Source: Erythrobacter sp. | Lineage (GTDB): Bacteria; Pseudomonadota; Alphaproteobacteria; Sphingomonadales; Sphingomonadaceae | DNA length: 64,000 nt | Reading direction: 5' to 3' | Assembly: GCA_027311945.1 (NCBI GenBank) | Contig: DAICXZ010000017.1 | Location: forward strand, 1-64,000 | In this document: positions 26,131 through 35,146 of the stretch, one piece after another | How the letters are laid out: every line of letters begins with the position of its first letter | Numbering within the stretch: the first letter of the stretch is position 1 | Program-made: the position numbers and the translations under genes | The notes under the pieces: generated by a model | What the model was told of the DNA's origin: nothing | Seen by the model: the letters and a program-made list of their open reading frames with translations, nothing else | The model's database searches: none

Positions 26131-26484
26131 GAGTAGGGCGCCGGTGTGCCGGGCCAGTTCCCGCCGATCAACGGGCGAGCGGGCGTGATCGCGGGCAGCG
26201 CGGAAGGGCGCAGCTACCTCATCAAGCTGATGCTGTTCGGCATGTTCGGTCCGATAGAGGTCGACAACGTAAACTATCGCGGTGTCATGCCGTCCGTGGG
26301 TTCGCTCAGCGATCAGAGCATTGCAGACATGCTCAACTTCATCGTCGCGCTGGAAAATCCGCTGACCCCCGCAGCCGCCTTCACGGCGGCGGAAGTTAGT
26401 GCGGTTCGCGCCGAGGGTAAAATGTCGGGTTCGGATGTGGGCGAATTGCGCGCTCAATTGGTGGCGAGGGGGTTGATACCCTGA
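26131..26484 (+). pseudogene. 5'-truncated class I cytochrome c
   Basis: From 26134 the frame reads GAGVPGQFPPINGRAG, then a helix-rich stretch, YRGVMPSVG with the axial Met, and IADMLNFIVALENP. This is a standard small cytochrome c from just after its haem site. The CxxCH motif and signal peptide that must precede it are missing: an in-frame TAG sits immediately upstream and the DNA before it is unrelated. The only start is GTG 26146. Without CxxCH no covalent haem can be attached, so it is a remnant. It marks the right edge of the catabolic island, as if the island had replaced the gene's 5' end. Confidence 0.7.
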
Positions 26485-26778
26485 TCCGAAGATGATCGAT
26501 TCAGCTTTGGATCGTGGATTTGCGAGGTGGAATGGCGACCAAACTCCCGAGTTTCTCCGGTTGCTTTATTCACCTGCTCCGCGATCAAATTCGATTGCGG
26601 TTAGCCCCGCGCGTAGCGTTTTTGCTGCCGCGCGGAATTTCCTTATCCTCCACGATACCGTCTGGGTGCCGCTTCACGCTAAGCTAATTTCGGTCGGTTC
26701 GGTGGGCCGGCTTGGGCACTCCATCCTCGCGCGGCCCCGTGCCCGAGACCTGCGCCGCTTGCCGCGGGCAGTTCGATT
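26485..26778. other. intergenic region without recognised features
   Basis: Nothing I can identify lies here. The plus strand is partly open with protein-like words (ARNFLILHDTVWVPLH), but I know no family for it and see no ribosome binding site. Confidence 0.25.
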
Positions 26779-26973
26779 TCAGCCCTTGTCGTTGACAAGA
26801 TCGGGCGGGGTCTCATCGGGGCTGCGATCCGGGCGGTCGATGTCGGGCGTTACCGGTTCGATCTCATCAGGTCGCTCGGGCACCGGTTCGCGGCGCTCAG
26901 GAGGGGTGGGCGGCGTTTCGGGCGGCGCCTGCGGGGTGGGAAGTTCGGGCTCGGCTTGTGGGTTCGTACTCAT
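26779..26973 (-). CDS. small proline-rich acidic protein
   Basis: A 64-residue frame from ATG 26973 is almost entirely Pro, Glu, Asp and Thr, for example PERPDEIEPVTPDIDRPDRS and an ending PPDLVNDKG. Short proteins of this composition are common in sphingomonad genomes and are annotated as hypothetical. It has no signal peptide and would be disordered. No clear ribosome binding site is seen. The alternative is non-coding G+C-rich DNA, but the Pro/Asp/Glu periodicity argues for coding. Confidence 0.5.
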   Translation of the reverse strand: MSTNPQAEPELPTPQAPPETPPTPPERREPVPERPDEIEPVTPDIDRPDRSPDETPPDLVNDKG

Positions 26974-27073
26974 ACAAGTGTAACGACCGACAGGCCGATT
27001 GGTTCACTTCCCCAAGGAACCCAACCGCATGTTCGCGCGCTGATCTTTGCAGAGGAACCAGGAGTTACGGCAA

Positions 27074-27916
27074 ATGGCAGCACGTGCATACTGGCAAGGC
27101 CAGATCAGGCTGGCGCTGGTCTCAATTCCGGTCGAGGTTTACTCGGCCAGCAAGTCCGGCGCGAAGATCAGCTTCAACCAGATCCACGAACCGAGCGGCA
27201 AGCGCATCCATTACGAGAAAGTCGTATCCGGTATCGGTCCGGTCGATCGCGACGAGATTATCAAGGGCTATCAGGTCGCCAAGGACGAGTATGTGCTGCT
27301 CGAAGACGAAGAGATCGAGGCGGTCAAGATCGAGAGCCGCAAGACGCTCGAACTGGTCCAGTTCGTCGATGCTTGCGAGATCGATCCGCTCTATTTCGAG
27401 AAGCCATATTACGTAGCGCCGAAGGATGAACTGGCCGAAGAAGCCTTCATCGTCTTGCGAGAAGCATTGCGTCAGACGGGAAAGGTTGCGCTGGGGCAGT
27501 TGTCGGTGCGCGGCAGCGAAAAGCTTGTGGCCATCAAGCCCTGCGGAAAGGGGCTGTTGCTCGAAACCTTGCGCTATGCCGACGAGGTGCGCAAAGGACA
27601 GGCTTTCTTCGCCGATATCGACGATGCCAAGCCCAAGAAGGAACTGCTCGACCTTGCAAAGACGCTGATCGACCAGAAGAGCGCTCCCTTCGATGCAAGC
27701 GAGTATAACGATCGCTATGTCGATGCACTGCGCAAGCTCATCGACAAAAAAGCCAAGTCGAAGAGCAACAAGGCTATTATCGAGGATACGGGAGGTGGCG
27801 AATCCGAAGGCGGCAACGTTATCGACCTGATGGCTGCGCTCAAGAAGTCGGTGGGTGAGAAAAAGTCTCCGGCCAAGTCGCGCGGCAAGGCGTCCACGCG
27901 CAAGAAGAGTGCTTGA
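27074..27916 (+). CDS. ku: Ku protein for non-homologous end joining
   Basis: The 280-residue protein is a bacterial Ku homodimer subunit: MAARAYWQGQIRLALVSIPV at the start, FNQIHEPSGKRIHYEKV, and the Ku core through FDASEYNDRYVDALRKLI. A Lys-rich C-terminal tail follows (KKSPAKSRGKASTRKKSA), as in Ku proteins that thread along DNA. It binds double-strand ends and recruits LigD, whose gene lies 480 bases downstream in the same direction. ATG 27074 follows GGAG. Between them is a MgtC-like gene 3 bases after the Ku stop, so all three look co-transcribed. Confidence 0.93.
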   Translation: MAARAYWQGQIRLALVSIPVEVYSASKSGAKISFNQIHEPSGKRIHYEKVVSGIGPVDRDEIIKGYQVAKDEYVLLEDEEIEAVKIESRKTLELVQFVDACEIDPLYFEKPYYVAPKDELAEEAFIVLREALRQTGKVALGQLSVRGSEKLVAIKPCGKGLLLETLRYADEVRKGQAFFADIDDAKPKKELLDLAKTLIDQKSAPFDASEYNDRYVDALRKLIDKKAKSKSNKAIIEDTGGGESEGGNVIDLMAALKKSVGEKKSPAKSRGKASTRKKSA

Positions 27917-27919
27917 GCC

Positions 27920-28396
27920 GTGCCGCTTAACGATCCGGTGATGGCCCATTGGCTGGACCTCGATCTGCTCTCCCGGCTTGGCGTGGCTGCGGTGCTAGGG
28001 CTGCTGCTGGGGCTCGACCGCGAACTGCGTGGGCATGCGGCTGGACTTCGGACCCATGGCCTCGTGTGCTTTGCGGCTGCCGCCATGACGGTCTCGATCG
28101 TGGCACTCTATCTGCAACTGGGTGGAGAGCGCATGGACCCATTGCGCGTTTACGAGGCGGTGGGCGCTTTTATCGGCATCATCGGGGCCGGATTGATCGT
28201 TTTCAGCAGCGGACAGGTCCATAATCTGACGACGGCAGCGCATCTGTGGCTGGCGGCCGTGGTGGGGATTGCCTGTGGCGCGGGCCAGTGGCCGCTGGTC
28301 GCGATTGCCTCGGTGATCAGCCTGATCGTGCTAACGCTGCTTCGGCTGGTGGAGCCGCAGGATCAAGGCCGAAAAATCGACGAGCCGCAGCAATGA
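27920..28396 (+). CDS. MgtC/SapB-family inner-membrane protein
   Basis: The 158-residue protein has the MgtC N-terminal membrane domain: LLSRLGVAAVLGLLLGLDRE followed by LRGHAAGLRTHGLV, then hydrophobic segments to about residue 140. The C-terminal soluble domain of true MgtC is missing, as in the many SapB-type members. The function of such short forms is unclear; links to Mg2+ stress and ATP synthase control are known only for MgtC itself. GTG 27920 follows the Ku stop by 3 bases, and its stop overlaps the LigD start as ATGA. A membrane protein inside an end-joining operon is unexpected. Confidence 0.85.
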   Translation: MPLNDPVMAHWLDLDLLSRLGVAAVLGLLLGLDRELRGHAAGLRTHGLVCFAAAAMTVSIVALYLQLGGERMDPLRVYEAVGAFIGIIGAGLIVFSSGQVHNLTTAAHLWLAAVVGIACGAGQWPLVAIASVISLIVLTLLRLVEPQDQGRKIDEPQQ

Positions 28397-30912
28397 GCAA
28401 AGGCACCGATCCGCTCGCCACCTACAACGCCAAACGCGACTTTGAGAAAACGCGCGAACCGGCGGGTACGATGGACAGCAGCAGCGGCGGCAATCTGTTC
28501 ATCGTGCAGAAGCACGATGCAACCCGTTTGCATTGGGACTTGCGACTGGAAGTCGATGGCGTCCTCAGGAGCTGGGCGGTCACCAAAGGCCCGTCGTCCG
28601 ATCCCGAGGTGAAGCGGCTGGCCGTGCGAACCGAAGATCATCCGATGTCCTATGCCGAATTCGAGGGCACGATCCCAAAGGGCGAGTACGGGGGCGGCAC
28701 GGTAATGCTGTGGGATCGCGGCGCTTGGTCGCCGGTCGAAGGCAAGAGCGTGAAGGATCTCGACGAGGGCCACCTCCACTTCCGCCTTGAAGGCGAGCGC
28801 ATGCGCGGCGAATGGCTGCTGATTAGGATGAAACCTCGCGGCAAGGAAAAGCGCGAGAACTGGCTGCTGCGCAAGTTGCAGGATGACCATGCCGAGGCAG
28901 GCGACGTTCTGGTCGAGCGCGAACTCACCAGCGTTCTGACCGGCCGGTCGATGGCGGAAATAGCGGCAGACAAGGGCGGCGAGTTTTCGCTCGCAGGCAA
29001 GAAGAACGAAGCCTTCCTCGCGCAGATAGCGAAGGCTTCTGATCATAACGCAGGGAAAGCCAAGGCGAGGGTCAAGCCAAAGGATGCACCCATGCCGAAA
29101 TTCCGCAAGCCGCAATTGGCAACACTGGTCGATGCCGTACCCACCGGAAACGGCTGGATGCACGAGATCAAGTTTGACGGCTATCGCACGCTGATCGCGG
29201 CTAAGGGCAACGACGTGCGGGTCTACACCCGCAGCGGCAAGGACTGGACCGATAAGTTCGCCCCGTTGGTGAAGGTCGTCGCTGCTCTCGACCTGCCAAG
29301 CTGCCTGATCGACGGAGAAATCGTGGCGGTGAATGCCAAGGGCGATCCCGACTTTTCCACCCTGCAAAGCGTACTTAAGCGTGGCCACGGCAGCCAGTCG
29401 AAAGACGATGCGCTGCAATTCCACGCCTTTGACCTGATCGAGTTGACGGGCGAAGATCTCGCGCAATTGCCAAACATCGAGCGCAAGGAACGGCTGGAGG
29501 CGCTGCTGGGCATGGCCAAGCCGCCTGTCTTTGTTGCCGACCACGTCATCGGCGCGGGCGAAACGCTCTATCGGAGCATGTGCGATGCCGGACAGGAGGG
29601 GATCATCTCCAAGACTGTCGAGGGTCGTTACTCGGGCAGGCGCAACAAGAACTGGGTCAAGATCAAGTGTACACGGCGGCAGGAATTCGTCGTCATTGGC
29701 TGGAAGCGATCAAGCGCGAAGGGGCGGCCCTTCGCATCTCTGCTGATGGCGCAGCACGAAGGCGGCGCGCTGGTCTACAAGGGCAATGTCGGCACCGGCT
29801 TTTCCAGCGACGAGCTCGACGATCTGGCAGCGAAGCTGAAGCGGCTCGAACGGAAAACGGCACCTGCCGAAGTGGCCAAGGCAAGCAGCCGCGGCGTGAC
29901 TTGGGTGACGCCGAAGCTTGTCGCCGAAGTGGCGTTTTCCGAATTCACAGCCGACGGCAATATCCGCCATGGCAGTTTCCTCGGCGTGCGTAGTGACAAG
30001 CAGGCGGACGAGGTTACGCCGGAAAGGCCTGTCAAACGGCCCGAGCCGGCAGGAGATGTGCGGATCAGCAGCCGCGAACGGTTGATCTTCCCCGATGGTG
30101 GAAAGACCAAGGGCGACCTCGCCGATTACTATGCCGCGATTGCCCCGCTGATGCTGCCGTTCGCCGCGCGCCGCCCGGTCAGCCTTGTGCGCTGCCCGCA
30201 GGGGCGGGCGAAGAAATGCTTCTTCCAGAAACACGACAGCGGCGCTCTTGGCGATGCGGTCCATCATGTTCCAATCACTGAAAAGGATGGCGGATCGGAA
30301 GATTACCTGTTCATCGAGGACAAGCGCGGCATCCTGCAATGTGTGCAGATGGGCACGATCGAATTTCACGGCTGGGGCGCGCGCAGCGACAACGTGGAAG
30401 CGCCCGACCGGATGATCTTCGACCTCGATCCCGACGAAGAACTGGACTTCGGCCACGTCAAACAGGCCGCACGCGACATCCGCGACCGGCTAAGCGGCAT
30501 GGGCCTGATCAGCTTCGCGATGCTCTCGGGCGGGAAGGGCGTGCATGTGCTTGTCCCGCTCACGCCGGGCCATTCGTGGGATGCGCACAAGGATTTTGCC
30601 CGCCGCTTCGCCGAGGCGCTCAGCATGACCGAACCCGAGCGGTTTACCGCGACGATGAGCAAGGCCAAGCGTAAGGGGAAGATCTTCATCGATTGGCTCC
30701 GCAACCAGCGTGGCAGCACCGCTGTCGTACCATACTCCGCCCGCGCCCGTAGCGGAGCGCCGGTGGCTGTGCCGATCGGCTGGAACGAGCTTGCGGACAT
30801 GCCCGACGCGCACCCGTTCGACATTGCTGATGCAAAGCGGCTCCACGCCCGCGCTGAAAGCAAGATGCTGGCCGGATGGGGCTTTGCCGAGCAAGCGCTG
30901 CCCGACTTCTGA
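28393..30912 (+). CDS. ligD: multifunctional ATP-dependent DNA ligase LigD
   Basis: The 839-residue protein has the three LigD parts in the order phosphoesterase, ligase, polymerase. The 3'-phosphoesterase holds [13 protein letters not shown] (His41, His47) near the N-terminus. The ligase nucleotidyl-transfer Lys is Lys260 in EIKFDGYRT, with [15 protein letters not shown] as motif V and the OB fold after it. The primase-polymerase domain carries the catalytic FDLDPDEEL (Asp677 and Asp679) and SGGKGVHV. It seals and fills Ku-bound breaks. ATG 28393 overlaps the upstream stop. The C-terminus looks complete even though an IS relic begins right after the stop. Confidence 0.95.
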   Translation: MSKGTDPLATYNAKRDFEKTREPAGTMDSSSGGNLFIVQKHDATRLHWDLRLEVDGVLRSWAVTKGPSSDPEVKRLAVRTEDHPMSYAEFEGTIPKGEYGGGTVMLWDRGAWSPVEGKSVKDLDEGHLHFRLEGERMRGEWLLIRMKPRGKEKRENWLLRKLQDDHAEAGDVLVERELTSVLTGRSMAEIAADKGGEFSLAGKKNEAFLAQIAKASDHNAGKAKARVKPKDAPMPKFRKPQLATLVDAVPTGNGWMHEIKFDGYRTLIAAKGNDVRVYTRSGKDWTDKFAPLVKVVAALDLPSCLIDGEIVAVNAKGDPDFSTLQSVLKRGHGSQSKDDALQFHAFDLIELTGEDLAQLPNIERKERLEALLGMAKPPVFVADHVIGAGETLYRSMCDAGQEGIISKTVEGRYSGRRNKNWVKIKCTRRQEFVVIGWKRSSAKGRPFASLLMAQHEGGALVYKGNVGTGFSSDELDDLAAKLKRLERKTAPAEVAKASSRGVTWVTPKLVAEVAFSEFTADGNIRHGSFLGVRSDKQADEVTPERPVKRPEPAGDVRISSRERLIFPDGGKTKGDLADYYAAIAPLMLPFAARRPVSLVRCPQGRAKKCFFQKHDSGALGDAVHHVPITEKDGGSEDYLFIEDKRGILQCVQMGTIEFHGWGARSDNVEAPDRMIFDLDPDEELDFGHVKQAARDIRDRLSGMGLISFAMLSGGKGVHVLVPLTPGHSWDAHKDFARRFAEALSMTEPERFTATMSKAKRKGKIFIDWLRNQRGSTAVVPYSARARSGAPVAVPIGWNELADMPDAHPFDIADAKRLHARAESKMLAGWGFAEQALPDF

Positions 30913-30913
30913 C

Positions 30914-31176
30914 GCGATTTCGAGGATGTGGCAGTGATGGGGCAGCTGATCGAGCAATGCGGTGGTCATCTTGGCATCGCCGAACGCGCTGGCCCATTCG
31001 CTAAAGCTCAGGTTGGTGGTGATGATGACGCTGGTGCGCTCGTACAGCTTGGAGAGCAGGTGCGAGAATAGCGCCCACTCGATGGGCTGAACGGCAGATA
31101 TCCCAGGTCATCGAGGATCAAGAGGTCAAGACGCAGCAACCGTTCGGCAAGCTGGCCAGCCTTGAGCAGTTGAGAC
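30914..31176 (-). pseudogene. IS21-family istB ATPase relic
   Basis: On the minus strand the sequence reads LLKAGQLAERLLRLDLLILD then DLGYLPFS. After a frame change near 31090 it continues through [29 protein letters not shown] and [18 protein letters not shown]. These are the Walker B region and C-terminus of IstB, the helper ATPase of IS21 elements. The N-terminal half with Walker A is missing and a frameshift breaks the rest. No istA is nearby. The relic's conserved end abuts the ligD stop. Confidence 0.7.
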
Positions 31177-31351
31177 AGTATGGGAACCCGCCGTGCCGAA
31201 GGCGGGCATCTTCTGTCACAGCCGCCGCCTTGCATCCTGGACGCCAAGTTTCGTTTCCCCAATCGGCAGCAGATGCTAGCATATGGCAGACGTCCAAAAA
31301 TGGAGCAGGTTTGGCTGCGCTTCCAGCCAGACCTGATGAGGAGATGACTGC

Positions 31352-31672
31352 ATGACTGCAGAGCGAGATCAACGTGCCTTATCCGCGATTGCGGCAGACC
31401 CGCGCTACCAGGCGCTGGTGTCCGCTCGCGCGCGGCTGGGCTGGTGGCTGTCGGCCGTGGTGTTCTTCTGCTTTGTGGGCTACCTGCTGCTGATCGCCTT
31501 CGACAAGGCGCTGCTGGCCATGCCGATTGGCGGGGGTGTCACCTCGCTGGGTATTCCGGTGGGGCTGGGCCTGATCGTGCTGGCGATTGTGCTGACCGGC
31601 GTTTACGTCGCCATCGCCAACCGGCGCTTCGATAGTCAAATGGCCGAAATCCTGCGGAGCCACGGCGCGTGA
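31352..31672 (+). CDS. yjcH: DUF485 membrane protein, partner of ActP
   Basis: The 106-residue protein has two membrane segments ([20 protein letters not shown] and [20 protein letters not shown]) and the DUF485 pattern [16 protein letters not shown]. In many proteobacteria this gene precedes actP and is thought to assist the symporter. Its stop overlaps the ActP start (GTGA), indicating translational coupling. Confidence 0.88.
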   Translation: MTAERDQRALSAIAADPRYQALVSARARLGWWLSAVVFFCFVGYLLLIAFDKALLAMPIGGGVTSLGIPVGLGLIVLAIVLTGVYVAIANRRFDSQMAEILRSHGA

Positions 31673-33372
31673 AGGCGCTGAGCAGCGCTGTCGCGATCTC
31701 CCTCCTCCTCGTCGCCGTACCCGCGCTGGGGGCAGCGCTTGAGGGGGAGGCCGAGCAACAGGCGACCAACTGGGTGGCGATTGCCATGTTCACCGCTTTT
31801 GTGGGCCTGACGCTGTGGATCACCAAGGTGGCAGCCGCGCGTACCCGCACCGCATCCGATTTCTACACTGCCGGCGGAGGCATCACCGGCTTCCAGAACG
31901 GGCTGGCGATGGCGGGCGACTATATGTCCGCCGCCTCGTTCCTGGGGATCTCCGCGCAGATTTTTGCCGATGGCTACGACGGGTTGATCTATTCCACCGG
32001 CTTTCTCGTGGGCTGGCCGATCATGCTGTTTCTGATGGCCGAGCGGCTGCGCAATCTGGGCCGCTATACCTTCGCCGACGTGGTGTCCTATCGTTTCGCT
32101 CAGCCGCCGGTGCGCAGCTTCGCCGCGCTCAGCACTTTGCTGGTGGTGACGTTCTACCTGATCGCGCAGATGGTGGGGGCGGGGCAGTTGATCAAGCTGC
32201 TGTTCGGCCTGCCCTACACCGTGGCAGTGTTGATAGTGGGCGTGCTGATGATGCTCTACGTACTGTTCGGCGGGATGCGGGCGACCACCTGGGTGCAGAT
32301 CGTCAAGGCGGTGATGTTGCTGTGCGGGGCCAGTTTCATGGCCTTCATGGTGATGGCGCAGGCGGGCTTCTCGCTGGAGGCGCTATTCGCCCGTGCGGTG
32401 GAGGTGAAGACGGAGATCGCCTTTGCAGCCGGGGCCTCGGCCGGCGAGGCGGCGGAGCGCGGCGGATCGATCATGGGGCCGGGCAACTTCATCAAGGACC
32501 CGGTTTCGGCCATTTCCTTCGGTCTTGCACTGATGCTGGGCACGGCAGGACTGCCGCACATCCTGATGCGCTTTTTTACCGTGCCGGACGCGAAGGAAGC
32601 CCGCAAGTCGGTGCTGTGGGCCACAGGGTGGATCGGCTATTTCTATGTCCTCACCTTTATCATCGGCTTTGGCGCGATCGTGCTGGTGGGCACCAGCGAT
32701 TTCTACCAGGACGAGACGGGGGTGCTGCGCGGCGGGAGCAACATGGCGGCGGTGCACCTGGCCCACGCCATCGGAGGCGACCTGTTCCTGGGTTTCATTT
32801 CCGCCGTGGCCTTTGCCACGATCCTCGCCGTGGTGGCTGGACTGACACTGTCGGCGGCATCGGCGGTCAGCCATGACCTCTATGCCACCGTATTCCGTCA
32901 CGGCAATGCCAGCTCGCAGGACGAACTGCGCATGTCCCGTCTGACTACGCTCGGCATGGGGGCGCTGGCGGTACTGTTGGGGGTGGTGTTCGAGCATCAG
33001 AACGTAGCATTCATGGTCAGCCTGGCCTTTGCCCTGGCGGCATCGGGGAATTTCCCGGCGCTGATTCTGTCGTTGCTGTGGAGCGGCTGCACCACGCGCG
33101 GCGCCGCGATCGGCGGGACCATCGGGCTGCTGACGGCCTTCGTGCTGACCTTGCTGTCGCCCGCAGTATGGACCGATACGCTGGGCATGGGCACTGCGCC
33201 GTTTCCCTACAGCTCGCCGGCGATCTTTTCGGTTCCCGCAGGCTTTCTGGCGATCTGGCTGATCTCGCTGTTCGACGGCTCTCCACGCGCGGCGCTCGAC
33301 AAGGATGGCTATGCGGCGCAGCGGCTGCGGGCGGAAACCGGCATCGGCGCCTCCGCCGCCAGCGACCATTAG
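31669..33372 (+). CDS. actP: cation/acetate symporter ActP
   Basis: The 567-residue protein is a sodium:solute symporter of the ActP branch. It starts with a cleavable-looking signal ([20 protein letters not shown]), then the SSS core: [40 protein letters not shown], and about 13 membrane segments. ActP imports acetate and glyoxylate with Na+. Acetyl units from the nearby catabolic clusters make short-chain acid uptake useful, but the link is only positional. GTG 31669 is the coupled start. Confidence 0.9.
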   Translation: MKALSSAVAISLLLVAVPALGAALEGEAEQQATNWVAIAMFTAFVGLTLWITKVAAARTRTASDFYTAGGGITGFQNGLAMAGDYMSAASFLGISAQIFADGYDGLIYSTGFLVGWPIMLFLMAERLRNLGRYTFADVVSYRFAQPPVRSFAALSTLLVVTFYLIAQMVGAGQLIKLLFGLPYTVAVLIVGVLMMLYVLFGGMRATTWVQIVKAVMLLCGASFMAFMVMAQAGFSLEALFARAVEVKTEIAFAAGASAGEAAERGGSIMGPGNFIKDPVSAISFGLALMLGTAGLPHILMRFFTVPDAKEARKSVLWATGWIGYFYVLTFIIGFGAIVLVGTSDFYQDETGVLRGGSNMAAVHLAHAIGGDLFLGFISAVAFATILAVVAGLTLSAASAVSHDLYATVFRHGNASSQDELRMSRLTTLGMGALAVLLGVVFEHQNVAFMVSLAFALAASGNFPALILSLLWSGCTTRGAAIGGTIGLLTAFVLTLLSPAVWTDTLGMGTAPFPYSSPAIFSVPAGFLAIWLISLFDGSPRAALDKDGYAAQRLRAETGIGASAASDH

Positions 33373-33387
33373 AATTGGTATTCTAAT
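33368..33387. repeat. perfect 8-bp inverted repeat at the actP stop
   Basis: ATTAGAAT, a TGGT loop and ATTCTAAT form a perfect hairpin that includes the actP stop codon. It lies between convergent actP and the GntR gene. The stem is A+T-only apart from one pair and no T-run follows, so it may be a weak terminator or a protein-binding dyad. Confidence 0.35.
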
Positions 33388-33494
33388 CGAAGGCAAAGGC
33401 CCAGGTACGCCAACGGCAGACTTAGCGGACCTGCGCCTTTGGCGCGCACTTCTCCTTTGGAGTTAGGCGGGTGTTTCCTTCCTGCTTGGACCGT

Positions 33495-34856
33495 TCATCG
33501 GGCGCGGTCAGGGCGGGGCACGTCCCGCAAAGCATCCAGCAGCCTGCCCTCCATCGCCCGGATTGCGGCTTCGGCGCTATCGGGCTGTCCTGCTCGCAAT
33601 GCGGCGACGATGCGTCGCTCCTGCGCGAGAAACGAGATAGCCTCCCATGGCTCGGGCTGATCGCGCGGCTGGCAGGCCTGATAGGAGACGATGCTCCGGG
33701 CGCAGATGTCGACCAGCGGGGAGGCGGCAATTTCCCCCAATCGCTTCTGCAGATTGACGAAGCGCTGGGTATCGTCCTTCTGCTCCAGCACACTGTCAAG
33801 CGCGGCCAGATGCCGCTGTTTCTCGTCTTCTGGCATGGCGGCAAGCCGGGCCGCCGCCAACTGCACATTCGTGGAATTGTGATCCCAGACCAGTTCGATA
33901 AGCGCGAAGGGGCACAGGCGGCATGCAGCGAGCCACGCATAGACCTGCCGGATAACCCCGATCGGGCGGGGGCGCCTGACTTCGTAACCGCCGCTGCGCC
34001 CGAGCCGCGCCTGCACCAAATCCAGATCCTGCAGAATGCGCAGCGCCTGGCGGATCACCGATCGCGAGGCCGAGAATTGCTCGCACAGGCTCGTCTCGTT
34101 GCCCAGATAGCTTTCGTCGCAGGTCGCGGCGCGCTCAAGCATTGTCTGCGCGATCGCAAAGGTCCGCGCCAGCGTCGATTGCGCAGAAGGATCATCGACC
34201 GCGTCTGGACCGGCGGCGCAGATCGTTCCGAGCGCATTGGCGATAGCCTCCACATCCTGTCGGCTGATAGCATCGAGCAGCCCGTCAGGCAGTGATCCGT
34301 TGGCCGGCCCGCCGAGGGACAGCACTTCGATTACCTCGCTATACAGCAGGTAGACCGGATGGTCGCAGGCTCGCGCCAGCCATTTGCGCACTGCCTCGCC
34401 ATGCTTTCGCGCGGGGAGCGGCCCGCCGCGCCTGGCAAGTCGCAAGGCAATCAGGCGATCAAGTCCGGCCACGCATCGCGCCAATTGCGCCGGATCGCTA
34501 TCTATCGCCCGGAGATAGGCGGCCACGGCATTGGCGGTTCGCGGCAAGTCGGACGACAGCACCTGCACTCCGCCATTTCTCCCTCGGCGAACCGCCACCA
34601 CGCCGCGGTTCGAAAGGATCGAGATCGCCTCCCGCAAGGCTTCGCGCCCCGCGCCCAACTGCTCACGCAGTTCGTTTTCCGATCCGAGCAACTCTCCTGC
34701 TGACCAGCCGCGCTGGCTTGCCATTCTCTCGATCTGCCATGCGATGCGGATCGGTGCGCTCTGTTTCGCCAACTGCTCTCCGCTCACGGCAGTGTAGAAT
34801 CTCGCGGCCGGCCCCCCCATCCGGCTTACCTGGTTAATCATGCGACTTTTTTTCAT
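33495..34856 (-). CDS. tandem GntR/FadR-like transcriptional regulator
   Basis: The 453-residue protein holds two winged-helix GntR modules. The first, about residues 35-95, contains SENELREQLGAGREALREAI and GVVAVRRGRNGGVQV. The second, about residues 235-300, contains NETSLCEQFSASRSVIRQAL and DLVQARLGRSGGYEVRRP. Each is followed by a helical FCD-like ligand region. Typical GntR proteins have one DNA-binding module and act as dimers, so this is close to a covalently fused dimer. It is divergent from a TBDR gene with three dyads between them, which suggests control of the receptor. ATG 34856 is preferred (GGAAG just before); ATG 34841 is possible. Confidence 0.8.
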   Translation of the reverse strand: MKKSRMINQVSRMGGPAARFYTAVSGEQLAKQSAPIRIAWQIERMASQRGWSAGELLGSENELREQLGAGREALREAISILSNRGVVAVRRGRNGGVQVLSSDLPRTANAVAAYLRAIDSDPAQLARCVAGLDRLIALRLARRGGPLPARKHGEAVRKWLARACDHPVYLLYSEVIEVLSLGGPANGSLPDGLLDAISRQDVEAIANALGTICAAGPDAVDDPSAQSTLARTFAIAQTMLERAATCDESYLGNETSLCEQFSASRSVIRQALRILQDLDLVQARLGRSGGYEVRRPRPIGVIRQVYAWLAACRLCPFALIELVWDHNSTNVQLAAARLAAMPEDEKQRHLAALDSVLEQKDDTQRFVNLQKRLGEIAASPLVDICARSIVSYQACQPRDQPEPWEAISFLAQERRIVAALRAGQPDSAEAAIRAMEGRLLDALRDVPRPDRAR

Positions 34857-34881
34857 CTTCCGATCCCCTAGGAAGGAGGCA

Positions 34882-35119
34882 ACCAGCATAGACTGGTGTG
34901 GGAGAAGGTATCGAACGGTTGCACGCAGCAGCTCCGGTATTCCCCGACATTGTGTTCGAGATAGGGCGCGATTGGGAGTGTTTCCTCCTGTCCTGCCTTC
35001 CGGTGCATCCTTCCGGTAATCCTCAACGCAATGCAGGGTAGATCGGCTTTGCGGCAATGTCTGCAATCGATTGCTTCATATCCTCCCCACAGCCGAACCG
35101 CGATCTTGTCGGATCGCGG
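34882..35119. promoter_or_regulatory. divergent promoter region with three dyads (GntR/TBDR)
   Basis: Three inverted repeats lie between the divergent starts. The first is ACCAG-N6-CTGGT at 34882-34897, near the regulator. The second is the perfect 12-bp palindrome GCAATCGATTGC at 35063-35074. The third is CCGCGATC-N6-GATCGCGG at 35098-35119, ending 27 bases before the receptor ATG. The three do not share a sequence. The last could form a stable hairpin in the receptor mRNA or be an operator that blocks transcription. Confidence 0.45.
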
Positions 35120-35146
35120 CAGAACATGTTTTGACGGGAGGTTACA

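Noticed and set aside
26492-26983. Plus-strand open frame over 26.5-27.0 kb as a gene
   Set aside because: Its second half is antisense to the proline-rich protein and consists of Gly/Ser/Arg runs. No family or ribosome site was recognised.
30914-31176. IS21 relic interrupting ligD
   Set aside because: LigD reads through its polymerase domain to a normal-looking C-terminus. The relic starts after the stop, so the gene appears intact.
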